Source of the DNA: Syntrophomonadaceae bacterium
GTDB lineage: Bacteria > Bacillota > Syntrophomonadia > Syntrophomonadales > Syntrophothermaceae
Assembly: GCA_029907055.1 (NCBI GenBank)
Contig: JARYMO010000013.1
Coordinates: forward strand, 1-14,472
Length of the DNA: 14,472 nucleotides
Direction: 5' to 3'
A program made the translations under genes and the position numbers. The notes under the pieces are model-generated. The model saw only the letters and a list, made by a program, of their open reading frames with translations, was not told where the DNA came from and made no database searches. Shown piece by piece: positions 14,441-14,472 of this stretch (positions within the stretch are counted from its first letter, which is position 1; the number at the start of each line of letters is the position of its first letter).

Positions 14441-14472
14441 ATGGCGGCACCCGGGAGGAGGCTCCGCGAATG
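14441..14472 (+). CDS. Start of the next pyr-operon gene, 3' partial, identity unknown
   Basis: Two possible starts are visible at the edge. ATG at 14441 follows AGGAGG (14429-14434) by 6 bases and would read MAAPGRRLRE. ATG at 14470, in another frame, follows GGAGGAGG (14454-14461) by 8 bases. Only one can be the true start. By B. subtilis synteny the gene after pyrC is carA/pyrAA, but nothing in the few codons present confirms this. Confidence 0.3.
   Translation, partial: MAAPGRRLRE

Overview
The window is a GC-rich stretch, roughly two-thirds G+C by eye, with every gene on the + strand and short or overlapping junctions. Three things suggest a high-GC member of the Firmicutes, probably clostridial: a T-box leader in front of ileS, PyrR-type attenuators in the pyr genes, and the order divIVA, ileS, DksA/TraR-like gene, lspA, ylyB-type pseudouridine synthase, pyrR, pyrB, pyrC. 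That order matches the Bacillus subtilis block divIVA-ileS-ylyA-lspA-ylyB-pyr. The taxonomic placement is inference; no rRNA or other marker is present.

Layout. Bases 2-1732 hold the 3' part of a U32-family protein, probably an RNA hydroxylase, whose second half looks like a degenerate copy of the first. Bases 1777-3199 hold divIVA, a yggU-type (DUF167) gene and nth (endonuclease III). Bases 3200-3596 hold no gene; they contain a promoter and an isoleucine T-box leader ending in a terminator, then a short GC hairpin before ileS (3597-6380). An ACT-domain gene (6373-6684) overlaps the ileS end. A new promoter with an extended -10 element and a leader with a terminator-like hairpin precede a UPF0210 (PFL-like) gene (6838-8205). 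Next come a DksA/TraR-like zinc-finger gene, a family-4 glycosyltransferase gene, lspA and a RluD-family gene (8269-11356).

From 11353 a pyrimidine operon begins with its own promoter, whose -35 box contains the stop codon of the preceding gene. A PyrR-binding hairpin and terminator precede pyrR. A second, nearly identical PyrR site and terminator precede pyrB, and pyrC overlaps pyrB. The next gene starts at the extreme 3' edge; by synteny it would be carA (pyrAA), but its sequence is not in the window.

How the genes work together. The block joins cell-pole organisation (DivIVA), translation (IleRS, pseudouridine synthase, possibly the U32 protein), DNA repair (Nth), envelope work (glycosyltransferase, LspA) and UMP synthesis (PyrB, PyrC, regulated by PyrR). 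Three RNA-based controls are well supported: uncharged tRNA-Ile sensing for ileS, and UMP/PyrR attenuation twice in the pyr operon. Relative to B. subtilis, the ACT/UPF0210 pair, the glycosyltransferase and yggU-nth are extra genes inside the conserved block.

I did not find a mobile element, CRISPR array, tRNA, rRNA or an obvious new defence or metabolic system. The least understood parts are the ACT/UPF0210 pair with its leader and the duplicated U32 protein.
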